From Planotetraspora phitsanulokensis (GTDB lineage Bacteria > Actinomycetota > Actinomycetes > Streptosporangiales > Streptosporangiaceae), in contig NZ_BOOP01000037.1 of NCBI RefSeq assembly GCF_016863295.1, positions 78,435 through 142,434 on the forward strand: a stretch of DNA of 64,000 nucleotides, in the 5' to 3' direction. The translations under genes and the position numbers were made by a program. Numbering within the stretch: position 1 is the stretch's first letter; every line of letters begins with the position of its first letter. This document shows positions 32,876 to 40,843 of this stretch, in pieces. A model generated the notes under the pieces. The model was not told the origin of the DNA, searched no databases, and worked only from the letters and a program-made list of their open reading frames with translations.

Positions 32876-33643
32876 TCATGCGCCCGACAGGCCTAGCCGT
32901 ACGGCCCGGGCCAGTGGCGTGGACTCGCCCGCGCTCAAGGACTCGACCAGGCTGAACGGTATCTGCGACATGAAGCGCGGCCGCGTGCCGTGGTGTGGCT
33001 GCGCGGCGTGGACCAGGAACGGGTGGCACAGGTAGGCGTCACCGGGAAGGCCTGTGGCGAGGGCCAGTGGCCGGTCCGCGCCGGCCGCGTCCATGATGGG
33101 ACCGGTCTCCTGGAAGGGCAGCCCGCGCTCGCCGTACGGCTCGAGCACGCGGGCCGTCTCGAGGTGGGAACCCACCCGGATCCTGGTGGGGGCGTCCTGC
33201 TCGGTCACCTCGGAGTAGAGCAGGAGCACGAGCATGGTGCGCGGCCTGGCCGAGATGATCCCCCAGGCGTTGTCCGGGCCGGGATGGTTCTGGTCGATGT
33301 GCCAGCCGGTGTCCCCGGCGTCCTCCGGATGCGGGAAGCGGATCGGCATCATGCCGACGCTTCCCCTCGGGTACCAGGCGCCCTCGCCTGCGATCTGATT
33401 CAGCGCGGCAGTGAGCCGCGGGCTGCGGGCGGCCTCCCCGAACGGGCCCTGCCCCGTCTCGTCGGTCACCCAGATCACCGGCTTGGTCCACTCCGACGGC
33501 CGGTCCGGAGACAGCCCCATCCGTTCCCAGAGCGACTCCCGGATGCGGTCGCCCACGCTACGCGGGAAGGCCTCCTCCACCTTGAGGAACCCCTCCGTCA
33601 CGAACCTCTCGACGTCGACCGTCGTCTCCTCCACCATGCCCAT
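32876..33643 (-). CDS. Phytanoyl-CoA dioxygenase (PhyH)-family protein
   Basis: A 255-residue Fe(II)/2-oxoglutarate-dependent oxygenase-like protein. The HxD of the facial triad is in GWHIDQNHPG and the distal His is in CHPFLVHAAQPHHGTRPRF; the Arg of TRPRF would bind 2-oxoglutarate. Likely hydroxylates a small molecule of unknown identity. Two ATGs (33643, 33637) are possible. Upstream bases 33644-33845 hold no gene. Confidence 0.85.
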   Translation of the reverse strand: MGMVEETTVDVERFVTEGFLKVEEAFPRSVGDRIRESLWERMGLSPDRPSEWTKPVIWVTDETGQGPFGEAARSPRLTAALNQIAGEGAWYPRGSVGMMPIRFPHPEDAGDTGWHIDQNHPGPDNAWGIISARPRTMLVLLLYSEVTEQDAPTRIRVGSHLETARVLEPYGERGLPFQETGPIMDAAGADRPLALATGLPGDAYLCHPFLVHAAQPHHGTRPRFMSQIPFSLVESLSAGESTPLARAVRLGLSGA

Positions 33644-33845
33644 GCCACGAACGCTAACGATCCCGTGCCGCCGACGTCTCCTCATTTTTCCGGCCGTCGG
33701 GCCCAACGGCCGGCGCGGGGGGTGCGGGGGCGTTCGCGGATGAGTGGAATCAACGGCTTCGCGATGTCCGACAGCCGTTCGGAACCATCCCACTTCATGT
33801 GGTTCGCCTTGCGGCGGTTCGGACTGCGACTGGCTGACGAGCCGG

Positions 33846-34817
33846 CTATACCGGCTGGTTCACCTCCTTCAGGATGGGCAGGCCGGACAGCTTTCGCTGC
33901 TTGAGGTCTTCGTGTGCTTGACGTGCCTCCTCGAACGCGTAGCGGGAAATCTTCAGGTCGTTGAAGAGTCCGCCGCGGATTGCCGCGAACAGCTCCGAGA
34001 TGGTCTTGTGGTCTGTCGAGGGGTCGACATACTGAGGCGTGCTCCCGCCGACCAGTCGGATTCCACGCTTGCCCTGGAGCGATGCGTAGTGCCGCGGTGG
34101 GCCGGAGGCGGCACCGATGGTGACGATCGTCCCGCCGTCACGGACGGCCTGTGCGGACAACTCGGCGGTCGCCTGGCCCACGAGGTCGTACACGACGTCC
34201 ACGCCGTTGGCTGCCACCTCTCGCACCGCTCCGAGGAAGTCAGGGTCCGCAGCATGCAGCGCGTGGTCGGAGCCGGCCCGCACCTGGGGCGACTTCTCTT
34301 TCGAGCCGGCCACTCCGATGACTGTCGCCCCCATGTCTTTCGCCCAGCGCGAGAGGATGGAGCCGACCCCGCCGGAGGCCCCCTGGACCAGGATGACTTC
34401 ACCGGGCCGGACATGATGCAACGCCCTGATTCCCATCCAGGCGGTCAATCCCTTGGCCAGGAACGCGGCCGCCTGGTCTGTTCCGATGTCTTCCGGAATC
34501 GGGATGAGCGACTCTGCGGCGATGAGGCGTTCGGTCGAGTAGGCGCCCATCGAGAAGAAATAGCCGACGCGGTCACCGGGGGAGTGGCGCTTCACTCCGG
34601 GGCCGACGGATTGGATGACGCCCGCGCCTTCGACGCCGAGTACGGCAGGAAGCGGGGTGCCGAACTGCCCCTCCCGCATGATGGCGTCAACGGCGTTCAC
34701 CCCGATCGCGTACTGCCGGAGGAGTACCTGACCCGGGCCGGGTTCACCGGTATCGCTGGTCTCGACACGGAGGACCGAGGGGCCTCCGTAGTCATGCATT
34801 CTGATCACACGTGCCAT
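33846..34817 (-). CDS. Quinone oxidoreductase-like zinc-type dehydrogenase
   Basis: A 323-residue medium-chain dehydrogenase/reductase. GroES-like N-terminal half (AVLGVEGAGVIQSVG) and nucleotide-binding motif VQGASGGVGSILSRWAK. Zinc ligands are not evident, consistent with the NADPH:quinone reductase (Qor) subgroup. GGAGG precedes the ATG. It is divergent from a TetR-type gene; the intergenic region contains an inverted repeat, so TetR control is likely. Confidence 0.88.
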   Translation of the reverse strand: MARVIRMHDYGGPSVLRVETSDTGEPGPGQVLLRQYAIGVNAVDAIMREGQFGTPLPAVLGVEGAGVIQSVGPGVKRHSPGDRVGYFFSMGAYSTERLIAAESLIPIPEDIGTDQAAAFLAKGLTAWMGIRALHHVRPGEVILVQGASGGVGSILSRWAKDMGATVIGVAGSKEKSPQVRAGSDHALHAADPDFLGAVREVAANGVDVVYDLVGQATAELSAQAVRDGGTIVTIGAASGPPRHYASLQGKRGIRLVGGSTPQYVDPSTDHKTISELFAAIRGGLFNDLKISRYAFEEARQAHEDLKQRKLSGLPILKEVNQPV

Positions 34818-34868
34818 GAGGATGCCTCCGATGGAAATGAGCCGCTTGAACCGCTGCGGCGCGTGTAC

Positions 34869-34884
34869 CGACTGAGTGCAGTCG
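34869..34884. promoter_or_regulatory. Inverted repeat between quinone reductase and TetR genes
   Basis: CGACTG-AGTG-CAGTCG, a perfect 6-bp inverted repeat, framed by direct copies of GTGTACCG (34863-34870 and 34884-34891). It is the best candidate operator for the adjacent TetR protein. Confidence 0.5.
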
Positions 34885-35061
34885 TGTACCGGGACGGCGG
34901 AAGGTCCGGGAGTTATACGGCCGCAGCACGCGTGTACAGCTACCGGACGCACGACTCGCCGTGGCGTGCCTGCCGGCCCCAGAGCCTCAGCCGGGGTGAC
35001 GGGGTGACGCTTATGCGTCCATCCCGCCGACATAGACGAAGCCCTCGACCGCGCCCTCGAC

Positions 35062-35583
35062 GTGTTCTGGGAACACGGCTACGAGGGCACATCCCTCGCG
35101 CAGCTCACTGCTGCGATGGGAGTGGGCCGGTCGTCGATGTATGCGACCTTCGGCTCGAAGGACGAGCTCTTCCGGCAAGTTCTCGACCGCTATTACCGCG
35201 GAGACGCCGCCTACACGGTCGCCGCTCTGGAGGAGCCCACGGTCCGGGATGTGGCCCGGGAGTACCTCCACCGCAACGTGGACGCCATCACCAGCCCCAG
35301 CCATCCACAGGGGTGCCTCGTGGTGGGAAGCGCGCTACGCTGCGGCCCGGAAAACTCCGCCATCGCGGCCGACCTGGCCGAACGCCGGCGCATGACAACG
35401 CAGCTGCTTCAGGACCGCTTCGAGCAGGGTCACCGCGACGGCGACACCAGCGTCGGTCTCGCCCCGGCGGAACTCGCTCAATACATCTCCACCATCAGCG
35501 AAGGGCTGTCCGTCCGGGCGGCCACCGGAGTCCGCCGAGAAGAACTTCACGCCATCGTCGACATCGCTCTGCGAATCGTGTAG
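35062..35583 (+). CDS. TetR-family regulator, N-terminus possibly frameshifted
   Basis: About 173 residues: helix-turn-helix FWEHGYEGTSLAQLTAAMGVGRSSMYATFGSKDELF and a TetR ligand domain ending EELHAIVDIALRIV. The conserved first helix IDEALDRALDV lies in frame upstream (from 35032) but has no start codon there; an ATG at 35013 followed by five plausible codons is one base out of frame. Either a GTG at 35062 is used, giving a shortened first helix, or there is a 1-base frameshift near 35028. Likely repressor of the divergent quinone reductase. Confidence 0.8.
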   Translation: MFWEHGYEGTSLAQLTAAMGVGRSSMYATFGSKDELFRQVLDRYYRGDAAYTVAALEEPTVRDVAREYLHRNVDAITSPSHPQGCLVVGSALRCGPENSAIAADLAERRRMTTQLLQDRFEQGHRDGDTSVGLAPAELAQYISTISEGLSVRAATGVRREELHAIVDIALRIV

Positions 35584-35627
35584 CGCTCTGCGCCGGGGCC
35601 GGGAGGGGAACTGGCAGCCCGGCCCCG

Positions 35628-35692
35628 GCAGCGGGCTCCGGTAGCGGGCTCCGGTAGCGGGCTCCGGTAGCGGGGCCCGGCAGCAGGGCTCA
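35628..35692. repeat. 13-bp tandem repeat
   Basis: Five head-to-tail copies of GTAGCGGGCTCCG-type units (35628, 35641, 35654, 35667, 35680), the middle two identical, filling the space between two convergent genes. The last copy contains the stop codon of the radical SAM gene. Confidence 0.9.
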
Positions 35693-36727
35693 GACCAGGG
35701 CGAGTTGCCTGGCCGGTGAACGGCGGCGGCGCCAGCGCCTGGCCGACTGTCCCACGCCGTAGGCCTCGGCCAGGCCGCGGACCTGGTCGGCGATCCGCGC
35801 CCGGTAGTCGGCGTCGGCTGTGGGGCCCTTGCCGTACAGCGCCTGGTAGCGGGGCACGAGGCCCGGATGTTCGCGTTCCAGCCAGCCCATGTAACACTCC
35901 CGCGCGCCGGAGGGCAGCCGCAGCACGACGGGGGTCACGCTGACCGCGCCGGCCTCGGCGGCCCGCCGCACGGTCGACAGCAGATGATCGGCCGAGTCGG
36001 TGATCAGGGGCAGGATCGGCGCCATCAGGACACCGCAGGGGATGCCGTTGTCGTTCAGCGTGGCGCACACCTCCAGCCGGCGCTGAGGTGTCGCGGCGCC
36101 CGGCTCGACCGCACGCCGGATCCGGTCGTCGACGAAGCCCACGGAGACCGTGGCGCTCACCTGGGTCATCTTGGCCGCCTCGCGCAGCAGGTCGAGATCA
36201 CGCAGCACGAGCGGGCTCTTGGTGAGCAGGGTGAAGGGGTTGCCGGCGTCCGCGAGGGCGCGGACGATGCGGGGCATCAGCTGGTAGGTCTCCTCAGCGG
36301 GCTGGTAGCAGTCGCCGGTCAGCCCGAGGGCGATCGGGTCGCCGGTCCACCGGGGTGAGGCGAGCTCGCGGCGTAACCGGTCGGCCAGGTTGGTCTTTAC
36401 GACGATCTTCGAGGCGAAGTCGTGTCCCGCGTCGAGCCCGAGATAGCGGTGGCCGCGCCTGGCCATGCAGTAGCCGCACGCCGCCTGGCAGCCGCGGTAG
36501 GGGCTCACCGCCCACTGGTAGGGAAGCTCCGTCGCCTCGGGGATCCGGTCGATCGCCGTCCGCGCGGGAACCTCGTAGCAGGTGATGCCGTCGAAGGACC
36601 GTATGACGGACTGTCGTTCGACCCGGGGCCGCGAGGGTCCGCTGTCGAGAAGCGACTGCTGGACCCCGGGGGTGGTGGCGGGGCCGGAGGAGGCGTCGCG
36701 ACGCATGGGGATCAGTAGAACACGCAT
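35690..36727 (-). CDS. Radical SAM protein, Rv2578c-like
   Basis: A 345-residue radical S-adenosylmethionine protein. The cluster-binding CxxxCxxC is in YRGCQAACGYCMAR (about residues 79-92), preceded by SFDGITCYEVPARTAIDRIP, and KTNLADRLRREL and LLTKSPLVLRDLDLL follow. This is the layout of the Rv2578c/SplB-related family found in actinobacteria, function unknown. ATG 36727 was chosen; 36706 is possible. It stands alone; its 3' end is inside a tandem repeat. Confidence 0.88.
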   Translation of the reverse strand: MRVLLIPMRRDASSGPATTPGVQQSLLDSGPSRPRVERQSVIRSFDGITCYEVPARTAIDRIPEATELPYQWAVSPYRGCQAACGYCMARRGHRYLGLDAGHDFASKIVVKTNLADRLRRELASPRWTGDPIALGLTGDCYQPAEETYQLMPRIVRALADAGNPFTLLTKSPLVLRDLDLLREAAKMTQVSATVSVGFVDDRIRRAVEPGAATPQRRLEVCATLNDNGIPCGVLMAPILPLITDSADHLLSTVRRAAEAGAVSVTPVVLRLPSGARECYMGWLEREHPGLVPRYQALYGKGPTADADYRARIADQVRGLAEAYGVGQSARRWRRRRSPARQLALV

Positions 36728-36936
36728 TCGACCCTGACGCCAAGTGCCGCGCCGTACGGGAGGGGGAACGGTACCGGAAATCCCCGGATCGCCGGCGACG
36801 GTGGGCGCGGGAGGCGACATGCCGCGCCCGACATGAGCGGCCGAGAGCCCGGGCAGGACCCCTACTCGAGGGGCACCGGCCCGCCCCCAGATAGCGGCGA
36901 ATGCCCATGGCCCTGACCATGGGAAACCTTTAAACT

Positions 36937-36950
36937 GGTACAAGCGTACC
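36937..36950. promoter_or_regulatory. Operator-like palindrome before SMR gene
   Basis: GGTAC-AAGC-GTACC, a perfect inverted repeat in an A+T-richer patch (CCTTTAAACTGG) 19 bases upstream of the SMR start. Likely binding site of the TetR protein encoded downstream. Confidence 0.6.
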
Positions 36951-36968
36951 GCTTAAGTGGAGGTTGCC

Positions 36969-37292
36969 ATGGCGTGGCTCCTGCTCGTCGCCGCCATCGT
37001 CTCGGAGGTCGTGGCCACCTCCGCTCTCAAACTGAGCAACGGGCTGACCAATGTCGGATGGAGCGTCGTGGTCTTCATCGGATACGTCGCGTCCCTCATC
37101 TTGCTGGCCCGCGCCCTCAAGCTGGAGATGCCGGTCGGCGTGGCGTACGCCGTGTGGGCGGGCATCGGCACGGCGGCGATCGCCCTGATCGGGACGTTAT
37201 TCCTCGGTGAGGGGATGAACCTGACCAAAGCCGCCGGTATCGTTTTGATCATCTGCGGTGTCGTGGTGCTGAACCTGTCCGGCGCCCACTGA
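36969..37292 (+). CDS. Small multidrug resistance (SMR) efflux protein
   Basis: A 107-residue protein with four transmembrane helices. The essential membrane-embedded Glu is at residue 13 (AAIVSEVVATSALK), and SMR signature segments (WSVVVFIGYVASLILLARAL; YAVWAGIGTAAIALIG; GIVLIICGVVVLNLSG) are complete. It exports cationic compounds using protons, as a homodimer or with a partner. GGAGG ribosome site. It is followed by a TetR regulator, a common SMR gene pair. Confidence 0.94.
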   Translation: MAWLLLVAAIVSEVVATSALKLSNGLTNVGWSVVVFIGYVASLILLARALKLEMPVGVAYAVWAGIGTAAIALIGTLFLGEGMNLTKAAGIVLIICGVVVLNLSGAH

Positions 37293-37349
37293 GCCCGGCG
37301 GCTCACCAAATCGGCACATCGCATCAGGTCTGTTTCGTGAGGTCGTTCC

Positions 37350-37973
37350 TTGGACGAGGTGGACGAACAGCGGGCGGAGCACTCCGGCACGGAGGTGGCG
37401 ACCCAGCGCCGGCGGAGGCAGGAACGTGCCCTGCGCCGCCGTGAGGCCCTACTGAGCGCGGCGGCCGACCTGCTGGGTGAGGGCGGCTTCGCCGCGGCGA
37501 CGCACCGTGCCGTGGCCCGGAGGGCCGGGATCCCCCTCGCGGCGACCACCTACTACTTCACCGGCCGCGACGAACTGCTCGCCCAGGCGTTCGCCCTGCT
37601 CGTCGAACGGGAACTGGCCGACATGCGCCAGTCGCTGGAGACCCTGCGCGAGAGGTCTCCCGAGGTTCTCGCCGACAGGCTCGCCACGGTCTACGCCGTC
37701 GACCGGCCGCGGCAGCTCGGCCTGTGGGAGCTCTACCTCCAGGCGGGCCGGGATCCGGCTCTGCAGGACGTCGCCCGGGCCTGGACGGACGGGTGCGACG
37801 AGATCGTCGCGTCTGTGCTCGAACGGGCGGGATACTCCTGCGGGCGATCCGAGGTCCGTTTCATCACCACCGTGCTGTCCGGCCTGTGGCTTGAGGACAT
37901 CGTGGAGGCGCGCCCCGAGGGACGAGAGCGTGCCCGTGACGTGGTGGCCCGCGCGCTCATGGCCATCAGCTGA
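37350..37973 (+). CDS. TetR-family regulator of SMR efflux gene
   Basis: A 207-residue regulator: basic N-terminus, helix-turn-helix LLSAAADLLGEGGFAAATHRAVARRAGIPLAATTYYFTGRDELL, and a C-terminal ligand domain. TTG 37350 has a GAGG site; GTG 37359 is an alternative. It lies 57 bases downstream of the SMR gene in the same direction and probably represses it through the palindrome at 36937. Confidence 0.88.
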   Translation: MDEVDEQRAEHSGTEVATQRRRRQERALRRREALLSAAADLLGEGGFAAATHRAVARRAGIPLAATTYYFTGRDELLAQAFALLVERELADMRQSLETLRERSPEVLADRLATVYAVDRPRQLGLWELYLQAGRDPALQDVARAWTDGCDEIVASVLERAGYSCGRSEVRFITTVLSGLWLEDIVEARPEGRERARDVVARALMAIS

Positions 37974-37990
37974 CCCGTAGGCTCCGTTTC

Positions 37991-38314
37991 ATGATTTTTC
38001 ACCTCGCGCTCGCGGCCGACTGGGAACAAGCCGAGAAGGCGGGCGAGTATCGCATGTCCACCCTCGGCCGCACTCTCGAGGAAGAGGGCTTCATCCACGC
38101 GTCCGCCGACCTGGCTCAGGCCGAGGGCGTGGCCCGGCGTTTCTACCTGGACGTCACCGAGCCGCTGGTACTCCTGTCCATCGATGAGAGCCTGCTGGGC
38201 TCTCCGGTGAAGTTCGAGGTCCCCGAGGGGACGACAGAGGCGTTCCCGCACATCTACGGCCCGATCCCCACCGCCGCCGTCACCACCGCCACCCCCTTCA
38301 CCCCTCAGGGTTGA
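37991..38314 (+). CDS. DUF952-family protein
   Basis: A 107-residue protein matching DUF952: IFHLALAADWEQAEKAGEY, EGFIHASADLAQAEGVARRFY and the closing FPHIYGPIPTAAV. It has a small cytosolic fold resembling ADP-ribosyltransferase-like or ASCH-like folds in some reports; function unknown. It starts 18 bases after the TetR gene, so it may be in the same transcript. Confidence 0.88.
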   Translation: MIFHLALAADWEQAEKAGEYRMSTLGRTLEEEGFIHASADLAQAEGVARRFYLDVTEPLVLLSIDESLLGSPVKFEVPEGTTEAFPHIYGPIPTAAVTTATPFTPQG

Positions 38315-38326
38315 TGAGGGTGGGGC

Positions 38327-38440
38327 TGATCATGCACAGGTTCGCCGAAACACCCGTTGATCTGGGGTTACGCGTTTCGTGATCATGCACGGATTCGGCA
38401 ACAGGCCTCTGACCTGGTCGGACGCATTCCGTGATCATGA
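38327..38440. repeat. Three copies of a dispersed intergenic repeat
   Basis: TGATCATGCACAGGTTCGCC at 38327-38346, TGATCATGCACGGATTCGGC at 38380-38399 and a truncated TGATCATGA at 38432, all on the plus strand, spaced 52-53 bases apart. Further copies occur at 44011-44088, 45068-45244 and 63966. They occupy a 330-base interval without genes except a short leader frame at 38553. Confidence 0.8.
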
Positions 38441-38552
38441 AATCAGCCGCCAGGGAAAAGGGTTTGCGGTGGATCCAGAGGTCCGGTAGTCATTACCGAC
38501 GGAAGGTCCGGCGACCGCTAGGCCGATGACCGATGAGAGGAGGGATAAGCCC

Positions 38553-38606
38553 ATGATCCCCATGATCACTGCGCTTGTGTCCTCCCGGGGCGCGCACCGC
38601 GTCTGA
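38553..38606 (+). CDS. Possible leader peptide
   Basis: A 17-residue frame (MIPMITALVSSRGAHRV) with an AGGAGG Shine-Dalgarno 10 bases ahead of its ATG, stronger than that of the gene downstream. It ends 39 bases before the acetyltransferase start. It could be an attenuation or coupling leader; no run of a single regulatory amino acid is evident. Confidence 0.35.
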   Translation: MIPMITALVSSRGAHRV

Positions 38607-38645
38607 CCCCGGACCACAGGCGCCCTCACTGGAGCGTGCCTTACC

Positions 38646-39584
38646 TTGAACCAGAATGACCTGATCATGCGTCCGCTGACCGGACGCGAAGAACTCGACC
38701 TCTTCTCCCGCCTGCCGTACACCCTCAACGAGGAGTTGGCGGACGATCTCGACACCGGCCGCCGCCGGGCACCGTGGATGTGGGTCGCCCTGCGTGGTGA
38801 CCGTCTCGTGGCCCGCGCCGCCTGGTGGGGGCGGCCGGAGGACGGCGCGCCGTCCTTCCTTGACGTCTTCGACATCGACGACACCGAACCCGATCGCGTG
38901 GGCATCGGTGTACGGCTGCTGCGGACGGCCATGCCTCAGGTCCTGCGGGCGGGGACGACACCTCCCGAATACATTCGCTTCGTCCCGGCCGACTGGCGGG
39001 AGGACGCGAGGGCTCGGGGTGTGGTCGAGGACCGGATGGCCGCCTTGGAACAGGTCGGCGCCCGCCTGTTCGTCGAACGGCTCCGGCTGGAGTGGCGTCC
39101 CGGGACACCGGTTCCCGAGCCGAACGGACGCCTGAGGTTCCGGGCGGTCCGCGACACCGAAGAGATCCTCGACCTGATGACACGCACGCTGGACGGAACT
39201 CTCGACGCCTACAGTCGCGACGAACTGACACGCCTTCCCGCCCGCGAGGCGGCCGCCCGGCATCATGACGACGAACTCGCGCGCTACACGACTCCGAGAG
39301 ACTGGTGGCGGATCGCGACCCTGCCCGGCGGCGAGGCGGTGGGGTTCGTCGTCGCGGCCCACAACGACTACAATCCGATCATCGCCTACATCGGCGTTCT
39401 GCCCGCCCACCGCGGCAACGGCTACATCGACGACATCCTCGCCGAGGGCACTCGCGTCCTCGTCCGGCAGGACGTTCCACGTATCCGGGCCGCGACGGAC
39501 GTCGGGAACGTCCCCATGGCTGATGCCTTCCAGCGGGCCGGATACGTGAACTACGAACGTCAGATCACGATGACCTGGAGCTAG
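38646..39584 (+). CDS. GNAT-family N-acetyltransferase
   Basis: A 312-residue acetyltransferase. The C-terminal GNAT domain has AYIGVLPAHRGNGYIDDIL (acetyl-CoA pyrophosphate loop) and ends MADAFQRAGYVNYERQITM. The N-terminal half is a second, degenerate GNAT-like domain. TTG 38646 is the likely start; ATG 38667 is possible. The substrate is unknown. Preceded by a repeat-rich leader and a possible leader peptide. Confidence 0.85.
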   Translation: MNQNDLIMRPLTGREELDLFSRLPYTLNEELADDLDTGRRRAPWMWVALRGDRLVARAAWWGRPEDGAPSFLDVFDIDDTEPDRVGIGVRLLRTAMPQVLRAGTTPPEYIRFVPADWREDARARGVVEDRMAALEQVGARLFVERLRLEWRPGTPVPEPNGRLRFRAVRDTEEILDLMTRTLDGTLDAYSRDELTRLPAREAAARHHDDELARYTTPRDWWRIATLPGGEAVGFVVAAHNDYNPIIAYIGVLPAHRGNGYIDDILAEGTRVLVRQDVPRIRAATDVGNVPMADAFQRAGYVNYERQITMTWS

Positions 39585-39641
39585 AGCCGGGCGTCCGATT
39601 CCTTCAAGACGGTGCCATGCGGGTCCCGTAGCGTGACCCGC

Positions 39642-40040
39642 ATGGCACCTACCTTCAATCTGATCGGCCTCGTGGTGGCCGACATGGGCAAATCACTCGC
39701 CTTCTACCGTCGCCTCGGGCTCGACATCCCCGCGGCCGCCGACACCCAGCCCCACGTCGAGGTCACCCTGCCCGGCGGCATGCGGCTCGCGTGGGACACC
39801 ATCGAGACCATCCGTTCCTTCGAGCCCGGCTGGACACCGCCGAGCGGCGGTTCCCAGATCAGCCTGGCCTTCCTGTGCGACGATCCGGGCGACGTGGACG
39901 GCGTCTACGCCGGCCTCGTCGAGGCCGGCTACGAAGGGCACAACCCTCCGTGGGACGCGTTCTGGGGCCAGCGCTACGCATCGGTGTCCGATCCGGACGG
40001 CAACACCGTCGACCTGTTCGCACCGCTGCCCGTCAGCTGA
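39642..40040 (+). CDS. VOC-superfamily protein
   Basis: A 132-residue single VOC protein (LIGLVVADMGKSLAFYRRLGLDI ... FWGQRYASVSDPDGNTVDLFAPLP). It is a clear paralogue of the VOC protein at 11303, sharing length, the central WTKP/WTPPSGG loop and the FDAFWG/WDAFWG segment. It converges with an AraC gene, overlapping it by 8 bases. Enzymatic function unknown. Confidence 0.87.
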   Translation: MAPTFNLIGLVVADMGKSLAFYRRLGLDIPAAADTQPHVEVTLPGGMRLAWDTIETIRSFEPGWTPPSGGSQISLAFLCDDPGDVDGVYAGLVEAGYEGHNPPWDAFWGQRYASVSDPDGNTVDLFAPLPVS

Positions 40041-40782
40041 TGAGCGTGCCCAGCGGAACCCCGGTCAAGGCCTTCACCTCGCGTGCCAGGTGGGCCTGGT
40101 CGGCATAACCAGCCGTGGCGGCCACGGTCGCGAACGGAGTGCCGGCGCGGGCCAGGTCGACCGCGCGGTTCATGCGCAGGATCCGTCCCAGGGTCTTGGG
40201 CCCGTATCCGAAGACCGCCAGGCAACGTCGGTGCAACTGCCGCTCGCTGATGCCCGCCGCGACGGCCACGCCCGCGGCGGGCAGGCCGGCACGCACCAGC
40301 GCGACCATCTGCGCCACCGCGGGGTCAGCCGGGCCAGTCTGCGCGAAGAGGGCTCCCGCGACCTGCTCCATCGCCGCGCCGACGTCCGTCATCGCCCCCG
40401 ATTCCAGCACCGAGTGCAGGTGATCGGCCAGCCGCCGGACCTGTACGGCCCGCCACAGATCATTGAGCGGGACCCGGAGGTCACGCAGCTCATGGGCGGG
40501 CACTCCGAGGATGGCCGGGCCGGTGCCCGGTGCGAACCGGAGCCCGACGTAGCGCGTGCCCGCGGGAGCAGGGTCCAGGTGCGCTTCGGTGTCGGGCCCG
40601 GCGACCATCAGGTCGCCGTCCGCCCAGATGAGGTCCATGCAGCCGTCCGGCAGCACCCGCTGCGCGGTGTCCCCGGCCGGCGTGATCCGTCGCCACAGGA
40701 CCGCTCCGGGAACGCGCGAGGCCCGCTCCCGGTAGCGGCCGGGATCAGGGTCCGTCGCCACGCCACTCACACGTGCCTCCAT
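40033..40782 (-). CDS. AraC-family regulator
   Basis: A 249-residue regulator: N-terminal DUF6597-like sensor region (RVLPDGCMDLIWADGDLMVAGPDT) and a C-terminal AraC helix-turn-helix (GISERQLHRRCLAVFGYGPKTLGRILRMNRAV; FATVAATAGYADQAHLAREVKALTGVP). Start placed at ATG 40782; an in-frame GTG lies immediately upstream. It overlaps the convergent VOC gene. Regulators of this type frequently sit beside the VOC gene they control. Confidence 0.9.
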   Translation of the reverse strand: MEARVSGVATDPDPGRYRERASRVPGAVLWRRITPAGDTAQRVLPDGCMDLIWADGDLMVAGPDTEAHLDPAPAGTRYVGLRFAPGTGPAILGVPAHELRDLRVPLNDLWRAVQVRRLADHLHSVLESGAMTDVGAAMEQVAGALFAQTGPADPAVAQMVALVRAGLPAAGVAVAAGISERQLHRRCLAVFGYGPKTLGRILRMNRAVDLARAGTPFATVAATAGYADQAHLAREVKALTGVPLGTLIS

Positions 40783-40843
40783 CACGCCACCGCCTCACGG
40801 GTGCCGACGCAGGCCGGCACCCGTATGTGGCAGACGGGGCACT

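Noticed and set aside
35062..35583. Classifying the TetR gene as a definite pseudogene
   Set aside because: The DNA-binding helix-turn-helix and ligand domain are intact and a GTG start remains possible, so it is kept as a coding gene with a flagged N-terminus.
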